From positions 248,001 to 312,000 of the forward strand of contig CAVOLQ010000003.1 of the NCBI GenBank assembly GCA_963696875.1: a stretch of 64,000 nt of DNA. Reading direction: 5' to 3'. This DNA is from Albibacterium sp963696875 (lineage in GTDB: Bacteria; Bacteroidota; Bacteroidia; Sphingobacteriales; Sphingobacteriaceae). Below, piece after piece: positions 17,466 to 26,656 of this stretch. The translations under genes were made by a program, and so were the position numbers. The notes under the pieces are model-generated. The model did not search any database. It saw nothing but the letters and a program-made list of their open reading frames with translations, and was not told where the DNA came from. Each line of letters begins with the position of its first letter. Position 1 is the first letter of the stretch.

Positions 17466-18584
17466 ATGTTTTTCAATGTAAAGCCAAATCCCAATTTAAA
17501 AGTCAGTGTAATTATACCTGTGAAAGATGAGGCTGAAAGCATTTGTTATTGCTTGGATGCGTTACGGAAACAAAGGCAAGAGGACGGAACTCCATTCCCT
17601 ACTGAATATTATGAAATATTGGTATTGACCAATAACTGTCAAGACAATAGCTATTTGGCAATTAAAAATTATCAGGATAGATATCCGAAACTACCTTTAC
17701 TGGTTGAAGATATTGTGTTTGCTGAAGAGAGAGCAAATATTGGTACAGCCAGGCGTTTTTTGATGGATAAGGCTTTTGATCGTTTCACATTTTTAAAGAA
17801 ACCTCAGGGGATTATAGCTTCTACAGACGGCGACACAAAAGTGGACAAATTTTGGATTTATGAGATCGTGAAAGAAATGGAGAAAGGCTGCGACGTTGTA
17901 GGAGGGGAAATTATTACAGAAATTGCTAATGGTTCTCTTCAACATTACCACCTGCAGGATATCCGTTATCATAACCTCATCGCTCGTTTGGAAGATCTTA
18001 TTGATCCGCTCCCATATAATCCATGGCCTTCTCATTTTCAGTGTTTTGGAGCTAGTTTAGCAGTTACTTGTGATATGTATGAGAAAGCTGGACGTATCCC
18101 TTCAATTCCGTTTCTAGAAGATGTGGCTTTTTATAAAGCTTTGGAATTAAAGGATGCTAAGATTCGGAAGAGTCGAGCGGTAAAAGTGTATACATCTTCC
18201 CGTACATTAGGACGTGTGGAGAGAGGATTGTCACAACAACTTGCCTGGTTTGAATCCTTAAATAATGAACATCGGGTGCAGGAGGTTGAGTGTGCAGCCG
18301 CCGTGATTTCTAAATTAAAAATCAGAAGAAACATTCGTGCTTGTTGGCATAATAGGCAAGTTTGTTCATTACCATCTCCTTTTTTGAAACAAGATTTGCA
18401 ACAATGGCTTAACGAGTCAAAATATTTTGGCGAGTTATGGGCAAAAGCGGAGGGGTACTTGCAAAATGCTCAGTGGTTTGGGCAGTGGAATGATGAGCCA
18501 GTGGAAAAAGTTATTTACGATTTACATCGATGCGTAGTAGAACTTAGGGAGACCGGAGATACCCAAAGCGCAATAATGATTTGA
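17466..18584 (+). CDS. GT2-family glycosyltransferase (372 aa)
   Basis: GT-A fold. The N-terminal strand and nucleotide site are VSVIIPVKDEAESICYCLDA, EILVLTNNCQDNSYLA is the second strand, and IASTDGDTKVDKFWI carries the metal-binding DGD in place of DxD. FLEDVAFYKAL is the ED acceptor-side motif. There is no membrane helix, so it is soluble or peripheral. The type is one I associate with PIG-L-containing clusters in proteobacteria. It starts 40 nt after the palindrome and converges with the response regulator (12-nt gap). Confidence 0.8.
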   Translation: MFFNVKPNPNLKVSVIIPVKDEAESICYCLDALRKQRQEDGTPFPTEYYEILVLTNNCQDNSYLAIKNYQDRYPKLPLLVEDIVFAEERANIGTARRFLMDKAFDRFTFLKKPQGIIASTDGDTKVDKFWIYEIVKEMEKGCDVVGGEIITEIANGSLQHYHLQDIRYHNLIARLEDLIDPLPYNPWPSHFQCFGASLAVTCDMYEKAGRIPSIPFLEDVAFYKALELKDAKIRKSRAVKVYTSSRTLGRVERGLSQQLAWFESLNNEHRVQEVECAAAVISKLKIRRNIRACWHNRQVCSLPSPFLKQDLQQWLNESKYFGELWAKAEGYLQNAQWFGQWNDEPVEKVIYDLHRCVVELRETGDTQSAIMI

Positions 18585-18596
18585 CTTTTATTTTCT

Positions 18597-19247
18597 TTAC
18601 CTTATGATCCCATTTAGAACCGAATGACGGATTAATGCGGCCGTGTTTTTAGAGCCGGTTTTTTCAATTAAGCTTTGCCTATGTCCTTCAACCGTGCGTT
18701 TGCTAAGAAATAGCTTTTCTGATATTTCTTGATTGGTATGCCCTGAAGCTATTAAATTTAATACTTCAATCTCCCGAGATGAGAGATCGACTAAAATATC
18801 TTTGTTTGAATTTGTTGTTTTCGATGAATGGATCCAGCTATTTAGAAAGTTAATAGCTAATTCTGAACATAGATATTTTCTCCCTTTGCTGACGTGCTTT
18901 AAAGCGAAAATTAATTCTTCGGCATTTGCATTCTTCAACAAGTATCCATCTGCACCGTTTGTAAAAGCTTGTATAATGTAATCTTCGTGATCGAGTTTAG
19001 ATAAAATGGTTATGTATACAAAGGGATGGCCCTGTTTCAATTTTTTAACAAGAGTAATCCCATCCATTACCGGCATGTTTATATCGCTTAGTATGATATC
19101 TACCTTTTTAGTTGTTTTTAGAAGTTCAAGAACTTCAGCACCATTGGAGGCCTCTCCAACAACTTTAAATTCGCCCGTTGATTCTAAAAGCATTTTTAAA
19201 CCATCACGAACGACAATGTGGTCTTCTGCTATAATTATTTGCAACAT
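18597..19247 (-). CDS. NarL/FixJ-type two-component response regulator (216 aa)
   Basis: The receiver domain (1-120) has the acidic pair E8/D9, phosphoacceptor D55 in DIILSDINMP, a Ser in ITILSKL and the conserved Lys in GYLLKNANAEEL. The C-terminal LuxR helix-turn-helix is LSSREIEVLNLIASGHTNQE with ISEKLFLSKRTVEGHRQ. It binds DNA as a dimer when phosphorylated. No histidine kinase is encoded in the window, so its partner is elsewhere. The position inside the glycan island suggests that it controls those genes, perhaps through the palindrome at 17401. Confidence 0.92.
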   Translation of the reverse strand: MLQIIIAEDHIVVRDGLKMLLESTGEFKVVGEASNGAEVLELLKTTKKVDIILSDINMPVMDGITLVKKLKQGHPFVYITILSKLDHEDYIIQAFTNGADGYLLKNANAEELIFALKHVSKGRKYLCSELAINFLNSWIHSSKTTNSNKDILVDLSSREIEVLNLIASGHTNQEISEKLFLSKRTVEGHRQSLIEKTGSKNTAALIRHSVLNGIIR

Positions 19248-19524
19248 AAAAAATAATAAAAAAAATACCCGGTAATCACACCATTGAATTGTTCCTTAAC
19301 GCTTTTGTCTGTGATTTGTTATGTAATAATTTATTTATGTATCATTTACGGATCAAGTAGTTTCAAGAATAAAGCATTTCAATTTTTATTGGTGATGCTA
19401 TAATTTTATTAAAACAACCAACCTTTTTCGAGTGAAGGGAATATGAGAAATCTTATAAAACAAAATATATTTTCCTCGGTTAATCAATTAAATGATGTAA
19501 TTAGGTAAATCTAAAACCAGTGTC

Positions 19525-19833
19525 ATGGAAACTATTAATGAAAACAAGAAAACTCGGCGTCCGCAACAATCTGGAAGTAAAATTCCCTCTTCGAATTTAA
19601 TGAGTGAGACGTATAGCGAACAGATAGCACTACAAGACGAATCAGGATGGTCTTCAAGAGATCGAAATGATCCGGAAGAATCTCAAAGTGACGATGAAGA
19701 CCTAGATTCAACTCCTTTGGAAGAAACCGATCCTTCTGAAGAAGACGAAGATGGGGAAGGCTATTACAATGACAGTCTTGATCATGAGGGAAATAAGGAT
19801 TACTCAAATACAAATAGCGAATTCCTGAAGTAA
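19525..19833 (+). CDS. Acidic, probably disordered small protein (102 aa)
   Basis: No recognised domain. The N-terminal third is basic and Ser/Gln-rich (KKTRRPQQSGSKIPSS). The rest is dominated by Asp, Glu and Ser (DDEDLDSTPLEETDPSEEDE), with no Cys and almost no hydrophobic residues, so it should be unfolded in solution. ATG at 19525 has no clear ribosome binding site. It is followed after 50 nt by a small membrane protein on the same strand, probably co-transcribed. A stress or hydration role is a guess. Confidence 0.6.
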   Translation: METINENKKTRRPQQSGSKIPSSNLMSETYSEQIALQDESGWSSRDRNDPEESQSDDEDLDSTPLEETDPSEEDEDGEGYYNDSLDHEGNKDYSNTNSEFLK

Positions 19834-19883
19834 AAAAAGGAACTGAATTTTAACAATCATTATAATATATAAAAATAGAGATC

Positions 19884-20147
19884 ATGGAAACTTCAAATAA
19901 TCAAACATATAAAGAGGGTGGGAAAACAAAGGAAATTGAGCGTAAAACCGCGAGAATCCCCTCAACGGTTTTTCTTTTTGCCGCACTTGGTTCAATGGCG
20001 ATGTCATTGACTTTAAAATGTATTGGACGGCCGCATGACGCCCTTTTCGTTGGGCAATGGGCCGCACCCTTTTTGCTGTTAGGAACATATAATAAAATCG
20101 TAAAGACCCACGGACATGATCAAGCGGATAAATGTAAACAACATTGA
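19884..20147 (+). CDS. Small two-helix membrane protein (87 aa)
   Basis: A polar Lys-rich head is followed by two membrane helices, STVFLFAALGSMAMSLTL (about 29-46) and FVGQWAAPFLLLGTYNKIV (about 55-73), and a His/Lys tail. The sequence ARIPSTVFLFAALGSMA is one I recall from unnamed small proteins in stress-gene neighbourhoods. It lies 50 nt after the acidic protein. Function unknown; an inner-membrane location is likely. Confidence 0.65.
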   Translation: METSNNQTYKEGGKTKEIERKTARIPSTVFLFAALGSMAMSLTLKCIGRPHDALFVGQWAAPFLLLGTYNKIVKTHGHDQADKCKQH

Positions 20148-20471
20148 GTTAATAATTTATGTTGTAAACAAGGATCTGTGACTTAATGATTATTAAGTCC
20201 GTTTATTAAAGCACATCTCTTGGACATTTGCAGGTAAGATGACATCAATAATCTTTAGAACCAAGTCTTAGTTGAAGGGGAAATATGAACTTTTTAAAGC
20301 TAAGACAAAAGGATTAATAACAGTTTTTGTACTCTGTCTTTTGCGTTAAATACTTGTTAATTTTATCAAATAAGAAAAACACCTGTTCGCTGTTCGCTAC
20401 AAACAATAGAACCAGGTTCTCGTTTCATATCTTACAATAGTATAGTAGCAAATGAATGAAATGTCTTAATA
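20148..20471. other. 324-nt intergenic region
   Basis: AT-rich spacer before the 20472 glycosyltransferase. GACTTAAT (20180-20187) and ATTAAGTC (20192-20199) form an 8-bp hairpin with a 4-base loop, too weak to call a terminator. No coding frame or known promoter motif is evident. Confidence 0.4.
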
Positions 20472-21452
20472 ATGAATGGTAGACTGCGCATTTTTACCTG
20501 GCATGTACATGGGAGCTATCTTTTTTATTTAGCTCAAGGAAATTATGATCTTTATATCCCTGTAAACGATAAAAAATCTAATGGATACTCGGGCAGGGGA
20601 AAAACTTTTCCTTTTGGACCAAATGTGATCGAAATACCTGTAGAAGAAGTAAAGGAAAAGGAATTTGACTTAATACTTTTTCAAGAAGACGATAATTACC
20701 TGAGCCAGCAGTTTGAGATTTTAAGCGATAAGCAACGTGTTCTACCCAAGATATATTTAGAACATGATCCTCCTTGGCAGGATTCCACGAATGAATTACA
20801 CATAGTGGATGATAATGAAGTGCTTCTAGTTCATGTAACCCACTTTAATCGTTTGATGTGGAACAATAGAAATCTAAAAGTTCAAGTTATTGAGCATGGT
20901 GTGATGCCAACTACCTCTCAGTATTCTGGAAGTTTAGAACGGGGTATAGTCGTTATCAATAATTTACCTCAAAGGGGGCGGTTATTGGGTTTTGATATTT
21001 TTGAAGAAATTAGAAGTGAGATTCCCCTCGACTTAATTGGAATGGGAACGGAAGAATACGGAATAGGGGAAGTCTTGCATCCTGACCTGCCAGAATTTAT
21101 TTCCCGCTATCGTTTCTTTTTTAATCCTATCCGCTATACTAGCATGGGTTTGGCTGTTTGTGAAGCAATGATGATCGGTATGCCGGTGGTTGGTTTAGCT
21201 ACAACAGAAATGCCTACTGTATTTGAAAACGGTGTTTCTGCATTCATTCATACTGATTTAAAATATTTAAAACAAAAAATGCAACTGTTGCTAGCAGACC
21301 ACCATCTTTCTAGGAGAATTGGGGAGCAGGGGAAGGCGGTAGCGGAAGCCAAATTTAATATAAAGCGTTTTACCGAGCAATGGGAACAGACCTTTCAATC
21401 CTGTATCGCAGAAGGCAAAAGTTTGGACCGCTCTAAAAAAATAACTGCATAA
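20472..21452 (+). CDS. GT-B glycosyltransferase (326 aa)
   Basis: Short GT4-like enzyme. The N-terminal half is LRIFTWHVHGSYLFYLAQ and KIYLEHDPPWQDSTNE. The second half has FFFNPIRYTSMGLAVCEAMM with IGMPVVGLATTEMPTVF, the Glu-containing donor loop in the usual place. The C-terminal helix wraps back. It heads the heptose-activation run (phosphatase, HldE, GT9), all rightward with gaps of 69, 4 and -4 nt. Acceptor and donor are unknown. It is cytosolic, with no signal peptide. Confidence 0.78.
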   Translation: MNGRLRIFTWHVHGSYLFYLAQGNYDLYIPVNDKKSNGYSGRGKTFPFGPNVIEIPVEEVKEKEFDLILFQEDDNYLSQQFEILSDKQRVLPKIYLEHDPPWQDSTNELHIVDDNEVLLVHVTHFNRLMWNNRNLKVQVIEHGVMPTTSQYSGSLERGIVVINNLPQRGRLLGFDIFEEIRSEIPLDLIGMGTEEYGIGEVLHPDLPEFISRYRFFFNPIRYTSMGLAVCEAMMIGMPVVGLATTEMPTVFENGVSAFIHTDLKYLKQKMQLLLADHHLSRRIGEQGKAVAEAKFNIKRFTEQWEQTFQSCIAEGKSLDRSKKITA

Positions 21453-21521
21453 AAGCATTGGTTAGCAAATTTGATGGACTAAAAAATGAAACGCTCTTTA
21501 GTTGTTTAGTATCGAAGTGAG

Positions 21522-22082
21522 ATGAAAAAAGCAATTTTTTTTGATAAGGACGGCACCTTAATTCCAAACATTCCTTATAATATCAACTCAGAAAAAATAG
21601 AGTTGTTTGCGAATGCATGCGCCGGAATTTCAGCCTTGTATAAGGCAAATTTTCTGCTTTTTGTTATTTCGAACCAATCGGGCGTCGCAAAGGGTTTTTT
21701 TAAAGAGTCGGCTTTAGCGGGGGTAAGAACAAAAATTGAAACATTATTATTTACATTGAGAGTTAAGTTGTCTGGATTTTATTTTTGTCCACATCATCCG
21801 GATGGATGTGTTCTTAAATATGCGAAACCGTGTAACTGCCGGAAGCCTGCACCCGGAATGCTTTTGCAAGCCTCTAAGGAGCATGACATTGATTTGTGTT
21901 CTTCCTGGATGATCGGTGATATCTTACACGATATAGAGGCTGGAAATCGTGCCGGCTGTAGGTCCATATTGATTGATAATGGCGGAGAAACGATATGGCA
22001 ACAAGGTGAATTCCGCAAGCCGTATTTTATAGCCAAAAGTATCGACGAGGCCGCCCGATTAATATTAAATAATAGTCAATAG
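21522..22082 (+). CDS. gmhB: D-glycero-D-manno-heptose-1,7-bisphosphate phosphatase (186 aa)
   Basis: HAD-family phosphatase of the GmhB/HisB-N type. The catalytic motif AIFFDKDGTLIPN has D8 and D10. VISNQSGVAKGFF is motif II. The zinc loop CPHHPDGCVLKYAKPCNCRK has the CxH...CxC pattern specific to this family. IGDILHDIEAGNRAGC is motif IV. It removes the C7 phosphate before nucleotide activation. Four bases separate it from hldE, so the two are surely co-transcribed. Length is typical. Confidence 0.9.
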   Translation: MKKAIFFDKDGTLIPNIPYNINSEKIELFANACAGISALYKANFLLFVISNQSGVAKGFFKESALAGVRTKIETLLFTLRVKLSGFYFCPHHPDGCVLKYAKPCNCRKPAPGMLLQASKEHDIDLCSSWMIGDILHDIEAGNRAGCRSILIDNGGETIWQQGEFRKPYFIAKSIDEAARLILNNSQ

Positions 22083-22086
22083 GATT

Positions 22087-23571
22087 ATGAAAGCTTTTTC
22101 TTCTATTATTGAGCGATTTAATGGGAAAACTGTATTGGTTATTGGGGATATAATGGTAGACGTTTATCTGCAGGGAAGCTGTTCGAGAATCGCACCAGAA
22201 GCTAGCATTCCCATAGTAGATTTACAAACAAAAAAGGTTTGTTTAGGAGGTGCAGCTAACGTAGCTGCCAATTTAAAAGCCATGGGAGCAAAAGTTCTGA
22301 TTTGCAGCGTTGCTGGTTGTGATGATGGCCTAGCTATGGCAAAAGACCTTTTAGAGAAGATGGGAATAGAATCTCATTGTATTGTTAAAGATGAAAATCG
22401 TCATACACTAATTAAGACAAGGGTCAGTTCAAACTCTCAAACCATTGTGCGCTATGACGAAGGAACGACCGAATGGATAGGAGCAAACTCTGAAGCAAAT
22501 CTTATCCTTCAAATAGAGGCTGTACATGGTTTCTGTGACGCTATTTTGATTGCGGATTATAATAAAGGAGTTTTAAGTGATGGTATTCTAAAAACAATTT
22601 ATGAATTGCAAAAGAAAAGCAAGAAATTTCTAGCGATTGATACCAAAAACTTTGAGCGTTTTGCTTTGTTGAAACCTGATCTTATTAAGCCCAACTATGT
22701 AGAGGCCCTAGATCTTATAGAAGAAGAGAAAGATTTTAAAAATAGACCTCTGCAAATTCAGCGAGGAAATAAAATTTTATGGAAGAAAGCGCAAGCCAAA
22801 TTTTGTGCAGTGACCCTTGATCAAGAAGGTGTATGTTTTTTTAAAAAAGACTCTTTTCTTTTCCATCTGCCTGCCCAAATCAGTTCGATGCCCTATGTCT
22901 CTGGCGCCGGAGATACGTTTATCAGCGCTTGTTTATTAGGATTGATTTCGAATTCTGCTGTTAAGATAGCTGCCACGATCGCTATGGAAGCCGCATTTAT
23001 TGCAATTCAAAAGGAAAATACGGCAATATGTTATGTTGAAGAACTGTTAACAAAGTTTAAGCTTACGCATAAAGTGTTAGAGAAAAATTTAAGTGCTCTT
23101 TGTGACGCATTTCGGGCTCAAGGAAAGCGGATCGTTTTTACCAATGGATGTTTTGATGTTCTGCATAGCGGACATGTGAGTTATTTGAAAGGAGCGAAAA
23201 AAATAGGTGATGTTTTGATTGTTGGACTAAATAAGGACGAAAGTGTAACTCGTTTAAAAGGAACGGGTAGGCCGATTAATAGTTTAGAACATAGAATGGC
23301 AGTTCTTTCAGAATTGAACTGTGTTGATTACGTTATTCCTTTTGGGGATGAAAATAACGATACTCCAATTGATTTAATCAAAAAAATCAGGCCTGATGTG
23401 TTTGTCAAAGGTGCTGATTATGAAAAAAAAATCATTCCTGAATTGAAAGTACTGAAAGAGGTAGGTGCTGAAATAGTATTGATGCCATTGGTGGAAAACC
23501 AATCGACTACTCAAATTATTGCAAGGATAAGGCGGTCAATTAACACTGAAAAATTACCCTTGAGCTCATGA
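22087..23571 (+). CDS. hldE: Bifunctional heptose-7-phosphate kinase / heptose-1-phosphate adenylyltransferase (494 aa)
   Basis: Residues 1 to about 325 are a PfkB/ribokinase domain: TVLVIGDIMVDVYLQG, LGGAANVAANLKAMGA, and the catalytic anion-hole segment VSGAGDTFISACLLGL. From about 347 a cytidylyltransferase-like domain follows with IVFTNGCFDVLHSGHVSYLK (HxGH) and ending VENQSTTQIIARIRR. HldE phosphorylates C1 and then makes ADP-D-glycero-beta-D-manno-heptose. The stop overlaps the GT9 start by 4 bases. No hldD epimerase is in the window, so the D,D form may be used directly, or hldD lies elsewhere. Confidence 0.95.
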   Translation: MKAFSSIIERFNGKTVLVIGDIMVDVYLQGSCSRIAPEASIPIVDLQTKKVCLGGAANVAANLKAMGAKVLICSVAGCDDGLAMAKDLLEKMGIESHCIVKDENRHTLIKTRVSSNSQTIVRYDEGTTEWIGANSEANLILQIEAVHGFCDAILIADYNKGVLSDGILKTIYELQKKSKKFLAIDTKNFERFALLKPDLIKPNYVEALDLIEEEKDFKNRPLQIQRGNKILWKKAQAKFCAVTLDQEGVCFFKKDSFLFHLPAQISSMPYVSGAGDTFISACLLGLISNSAVKIAATIAMEAAFIAIQKENTAICYVEELLTKFKLTHKVLEKNLSALCDAFRAQGKRIVFTNGCFDVLHSGHVSYLKGAKKIGDVLIVGLNKDESVTRLKGTGRPINSLEHRMAVLSELNCVDYVIPFGDENNDTPIDLIKKIRPDVFVKGADYEKKIIPELKVLKEVGAEIVLMPLVENQSTTQIIARIRRSINTEKLPLSS

Positions 23572-24668
23572 TGGAATGGTATGCATGTCAGAAAATTTTG
23601 TGCATTAGGGCTGATAATATGGGCGATGTATTAATGTCTTCGCCGGCGTTCAGAGCTATAAAAGAATCGTTTAAATGTGAAATTACGCTACTTACTTCGT
23701 CAAAAGGAGCGGAAATTGGTCGTTTAATTCCTGAAATTGACCATTTAATGTGTTTTGACTTTCCTTGGGTACAAGTTTCAAAGGCTAGTAAAAGTGTGGA
23801 GGTGCTAGCAATTATAGCTGAAATTAAACAAAGGGGTTTCGACGGATGTATTGTGCTGTCGGTATATAGCCAAAATTCCCTTCCTGCGGCATTGGTAGCT
23901 TATCTAGCTGAAATACCTTTACGGCTAGCGTATTGTAGAGAAAATCCTTATGCTTTGTTGACGCATTGGGTTCCAGATAAAGAACCTTACTCCTATATTT
24001 TACACCAAGTGAAAAGAGATTTAAAGTTAGTAAATAGTATAGGTGCAAAGACAGAAAACCAAAGGCTTTCTCTTCAAGCTAATGAAGTTGATGTTGTAGA
24101 TAAACTTCAGACTTGTATGGGCTGTGTTCCCAACTGTTTTTTCGTTTTTCATGCCGGCGTTTCCGAGCAGAAAAGAAGATATCCTGTTGATAATTGGATA
24201 AAGCTTGGAAAAGCGGTTTATAAAGAATTTCAAATTCCGATTCTCCTCACCGGTTCTGAAGATGAAATAGATATGAATCAAGAAATTACTTCAAAAATTG
24301 GAAAGGGTGCCATCTCTGTAGCGGGACTGTTAACACTTGAGGAAGTAGCTTGGTTGATCGGAAGAGCCCAGGCGCTCATTTCTGTAAATACTGGAACGGT
24401 TCATATTGCAGCAGCAATGCAAACGCCAGTTTTAGTCTTATACGCTCAAACTAATCCACAACATTCTCCCTGGATGGTTATTCACAAGTGTCTGGAATAC
24501 AGTATTCCCGATTCTCTTAAAAGTCAAAATGAGATCATTCGGTTTGTGAATGGCGCCTGTTATAGGACATCGGTACCTGTTCCTTCTTCGGAAATTGTTT
24601 TAGCTGCTTTAAAAGAGCTTCTATGTCAAGTGAAAAATCAGATTATTGACACCCTGGAACAGAAGTAA
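23568..24668 (+). CDS. GT9 heptosyltransferase-like glycosyltransferase (366 aa)
   Basis: Lipopolysaccharide heptosyltransferase fold (GT-B, ADP-heptose dependent). CIRADNMGDVLMSSPAFRAI is the N-terminal acceptor-side motif with the conserved Asp. The ADP-heptose site is FHAGVSEQKRRYPVDNW followed by VNTGTVHIAAAMQTPVLVLY, the TGxxH motif. It overlaps hldE by 4 nt and is translated with it, strong support for heptose as the donor sugar. The 3' end overlaps the convergent GT9 gene by 26 nt. Confidence 0.88.
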   Translation: MMEWYACQKILCIRADNMGDVLMSSPAFRAIKESFKCEITLLTSSKGAEIGRLIPEIDHLMCFDFPWVQVSKASKSVEVLAIIAEIKQRGFDGCIVLSVYSQNSLPAALVAYLAEIPLRLAYCRENPYALLTHWVPDKEPYSYILHQVKRDLKLVNSIGAKTENQRLSLQANEVDVVDKLQTCMGCVPNCFFVFHAGVSEQKRRYPVDNWIKLGKAVYKEFQIPILLTGSEDEIDMNQEITSKIGKGAISVAGLLTLEEVAWLIGRAQALISVNTGTVHIAAAMQTPVLVLYAQTNPQHSPWMVIHKCLEYSIPDSLKSQNEIIRFVNGACYRTSVPVPSSEIVLAALKELLCQVKNQIIDTLEQK

Positions 24669-25641
24669 GCATTTTTTTTACTGCTGTTACTAGGCTTTCA
24701 AAATTAGTGTTTTCAAGCCAATCATGAGTATAATGGAGCGTTTTGTTTGTTGGACCCCAGCGTTTAGGTTCGCCGTCCATACTGATAATTACGCTAGGTA
24801 CCTTCAATGCAGCACTAACATGAGAAACGCCGGTACAATTTGCAATTAAACCGGCCGAGTTTTTCAATAATAGGGCAAGACTGCCAAGCGTGGTCTTTCC
24901 GGCTAAATTATAAACCTGGAATTGCATCTTAGCTGCTACCTTTGTTGTGATTCCGATTTCTGCTGTTGTGCCTGTAAGAATGACATTAAAGCCTCGACTG
25001 CTTACATAATCACCTATTTTTGAAAAGTAAGAAATAGGCCATTGCCGGGCAGCATTTCGCGACCCGGGATGTATGCAGACATAGGGCGTAGGCAAAACGT
25101 CAGGCAGGAGCTTATGAAATTCATCGGAATCCTTATCTGTAAGCGGGAACTTCATTTCGGCGTGTGTCGTAGTGAGGCCTAAATGATTTAAAAGTAAAAG
25201 ATGGCGGTTCGATTCATGTCCAAAATCAGGATAAGGCATGAAAAGCGGGTTGTCCATTTCTTGTTTATTAGGATGAAATCCTGCCAAATAGACTGGACGA
25301 AATTGCTTGCAAAGGTTATTTACTATAGTCCCGTTTCCTTGCATTTGAAGGAGTAAATCAAAGTGTCTGTTTTGCATTTCCTTTATGAAAATGCTTATGG
25401 AATGTGAATCAAAACCTTGTTCGGGTAATCCGGGGTACCCCGGAAATATAATCAGTTCATCAATGTATTCATGAAAACGATCAACAATTGGTTTTGAATT
25501 TGCCAAGCCAATCAAGCTAATTTTAGACTTGGGGTAAGCTTCTTTTAGCACAATAAAAGCAGGAATAGAACACAGTAGATCACCTAATTGCAAAGCCCTA
25601 AATACTGCAATCTTTTTGGCTTTCGAAACCGGAATTTTCAT
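24643..25641 (-). CDS. GT9 heptosyltransferase-like glycosyltransferase (332 aa)
   Basis: A second GT9 enzyme, clearly distinct from the neighbour. The N-terminus is AVFRALQLGDLLCSIPAFIV. The donor site is CIHPGSRNAARQWPISYFSK, followed by ANCTGVSHVSAALKVPSVII. It is transcribed leftward after the GT2 (46-nt gap) and carbamoyltransferase, which may form one operon with it. Two heptosyltransferase-like enzymes suggest two heptose linkages or one enzyme using another donor. Confidence 0.86.
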   Translation of the reverse strand: MKIPVSKAKKIAVFRALQLGDLLCSIPAFIVLKEAYPKSKISLIGLANSKPIVDRFHEYIDELIIFPGYPGLPEQGFDSHSISIFIKEMQNRHFDLLLQMQGNGTIVNNLCKQFRPVYLAGFHPNKQEMDNPLFMPYPDFGHESNRHLLLLNHLGLTTTHAEMKFPLTDKDSDEFHKLLPDVLPTPYVCIHPGSRNAARQWPISYFSKIGDYVSSRGFNVILTGTTAEIGITTKVAAKMQFQVYNLAGKTTLGSLALLLKNSAGLIANCTGVSHVSAALKVPSVIISMDGEPKRWGPTNKTLHYTHDWLENTNFESLVTAVKKMLTSVPGCQ

Positions 25642-25687
25642 AATCCTTGATTATAAAGCAATTTAACATTTTCTTGGTTCAGTAATT

Positions 25688-26656
25688 TTAAAGAAACAGT
25701 GTCCTGAACTTGATAGCTCCGTATAATCGGTAATAGACAGATAAAAATGGAATGACAATCGATGTGCTCAACATTTCGACAAGATGATTCGAAAAGCTGA
25801 TATTCTCTAGTCTTTTGAAAGTAAAAAGTAGAAGTGATATTAGGTAAAGTATGAAAAATAATAGAATTCCAATTTCGAATTTAATGATTATCGAAATAAA
25901 CATCCCGCAAAAAACGCCGATAATCAAGTAGTACCGCCACAAAGGAGTGTCTTGAATTTTCTTTCGATAGAGTTTAGGATGCTTTTTAAATAATAACGCA
26001 TCATAGATTCCCTTTTTTTGTTCAAATGCACTTACTCCCCACTTTGCTGGATATACAGGATGTACAACGATAGCCGTATTGATTTTAAGAATAGGAATAT
26101 TCTTTGCAATAAGTTTAAATTCAAGATCAGAATCTTCTCTCCAAGCCATTCTAAAGCGTTCATCGAAACCATTGACTTGAACTAATGCTTCTTTCGTGCA
26201 AGCGCAATTGGCGGTAATAAATTCTGCATTACTAAGTTTAGACAAGTTGATGGCAAAATCGTTTGGTTTATCAGGTAAAGGTACCTGTGTTGTTCCAGTG
26301 AAGGCGATTAGCCTTTCTTTGTGATAATGTAGTAAAAGTGAATTTAACCAATTTTTATCGGGTAAGCAATCATCATCAGTAAACGCAACGAAGGGTGCCC
26401 GAGCCTTTAACCAGCCTCGGTTTCGTGCAGAGGCGGGTCCATTGTTTTCCTTGCCTGGTAAGTATTCTGCATTTAAATCGGTTAACATCAACCAAGATTT
26501 CATGGCTTCTTTGGTATCCAGGTCGGGACCATCACTGACTATTATGATTTCGTAGTCGTCCTTTTGGAGGGTTTGTTTTTCTAAACTTTCCAAACATTTA
26601 AGCAAGTGATTCGGCCGATTGTAAGTAGGTATCACTACTGATATTTTCATGTCCAT
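25688..26656 (-). CDS. GT2 glycosyltransferase with C-terminal membrane helices (322 aa)
   Basis: GT-A domain at 1 to about 230: KISVVIPTYNRPNHLLKCLE, ASARNRGWLKARAPFVAFTD followed by DDCLPDKNWL (metal-binding DDD), and WREDSDLEFKLI. Two hydrophobic segments follow near 240-285 (YYLIIGVFCGMFISIIIKFE and ILLFFILYLISLLLFTF), so it is anchored in the inner membrane. The start lies 59 nt inside the carbamoyltransferase gene, showing translational coupling; ATG at 26650 is an alternative. Confidence 0.85.
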   Translation of the reverse strand: MDMKISVVIPTYNRPNHLLKCLESLEKQTLQKDDYEIIIVSDGPDLDTKEAMKSWLMLTDLNAEYLPGKENNGPASARNRGWLKARAPFVAFTDDDCLPDKNWLNSLLLHYHKERLIAFTGTTQVPLPDKPNDFAINLSKLSNAEFITANCACTKEALVQVNGFDERFRMAWREDSDLEFKLIAKNIPILKINTAIVVHPVYPAKWGVSAFEQKKGIYDALLFKKHPKLYRKKIQDTPLWRYYLIIGVFCGMFISIIIKFEIGILLFFILYLISLLLFTFKRLENISFSNHLVEMLSTSIVIPFLSVYYRLYGAIKFRTLFL

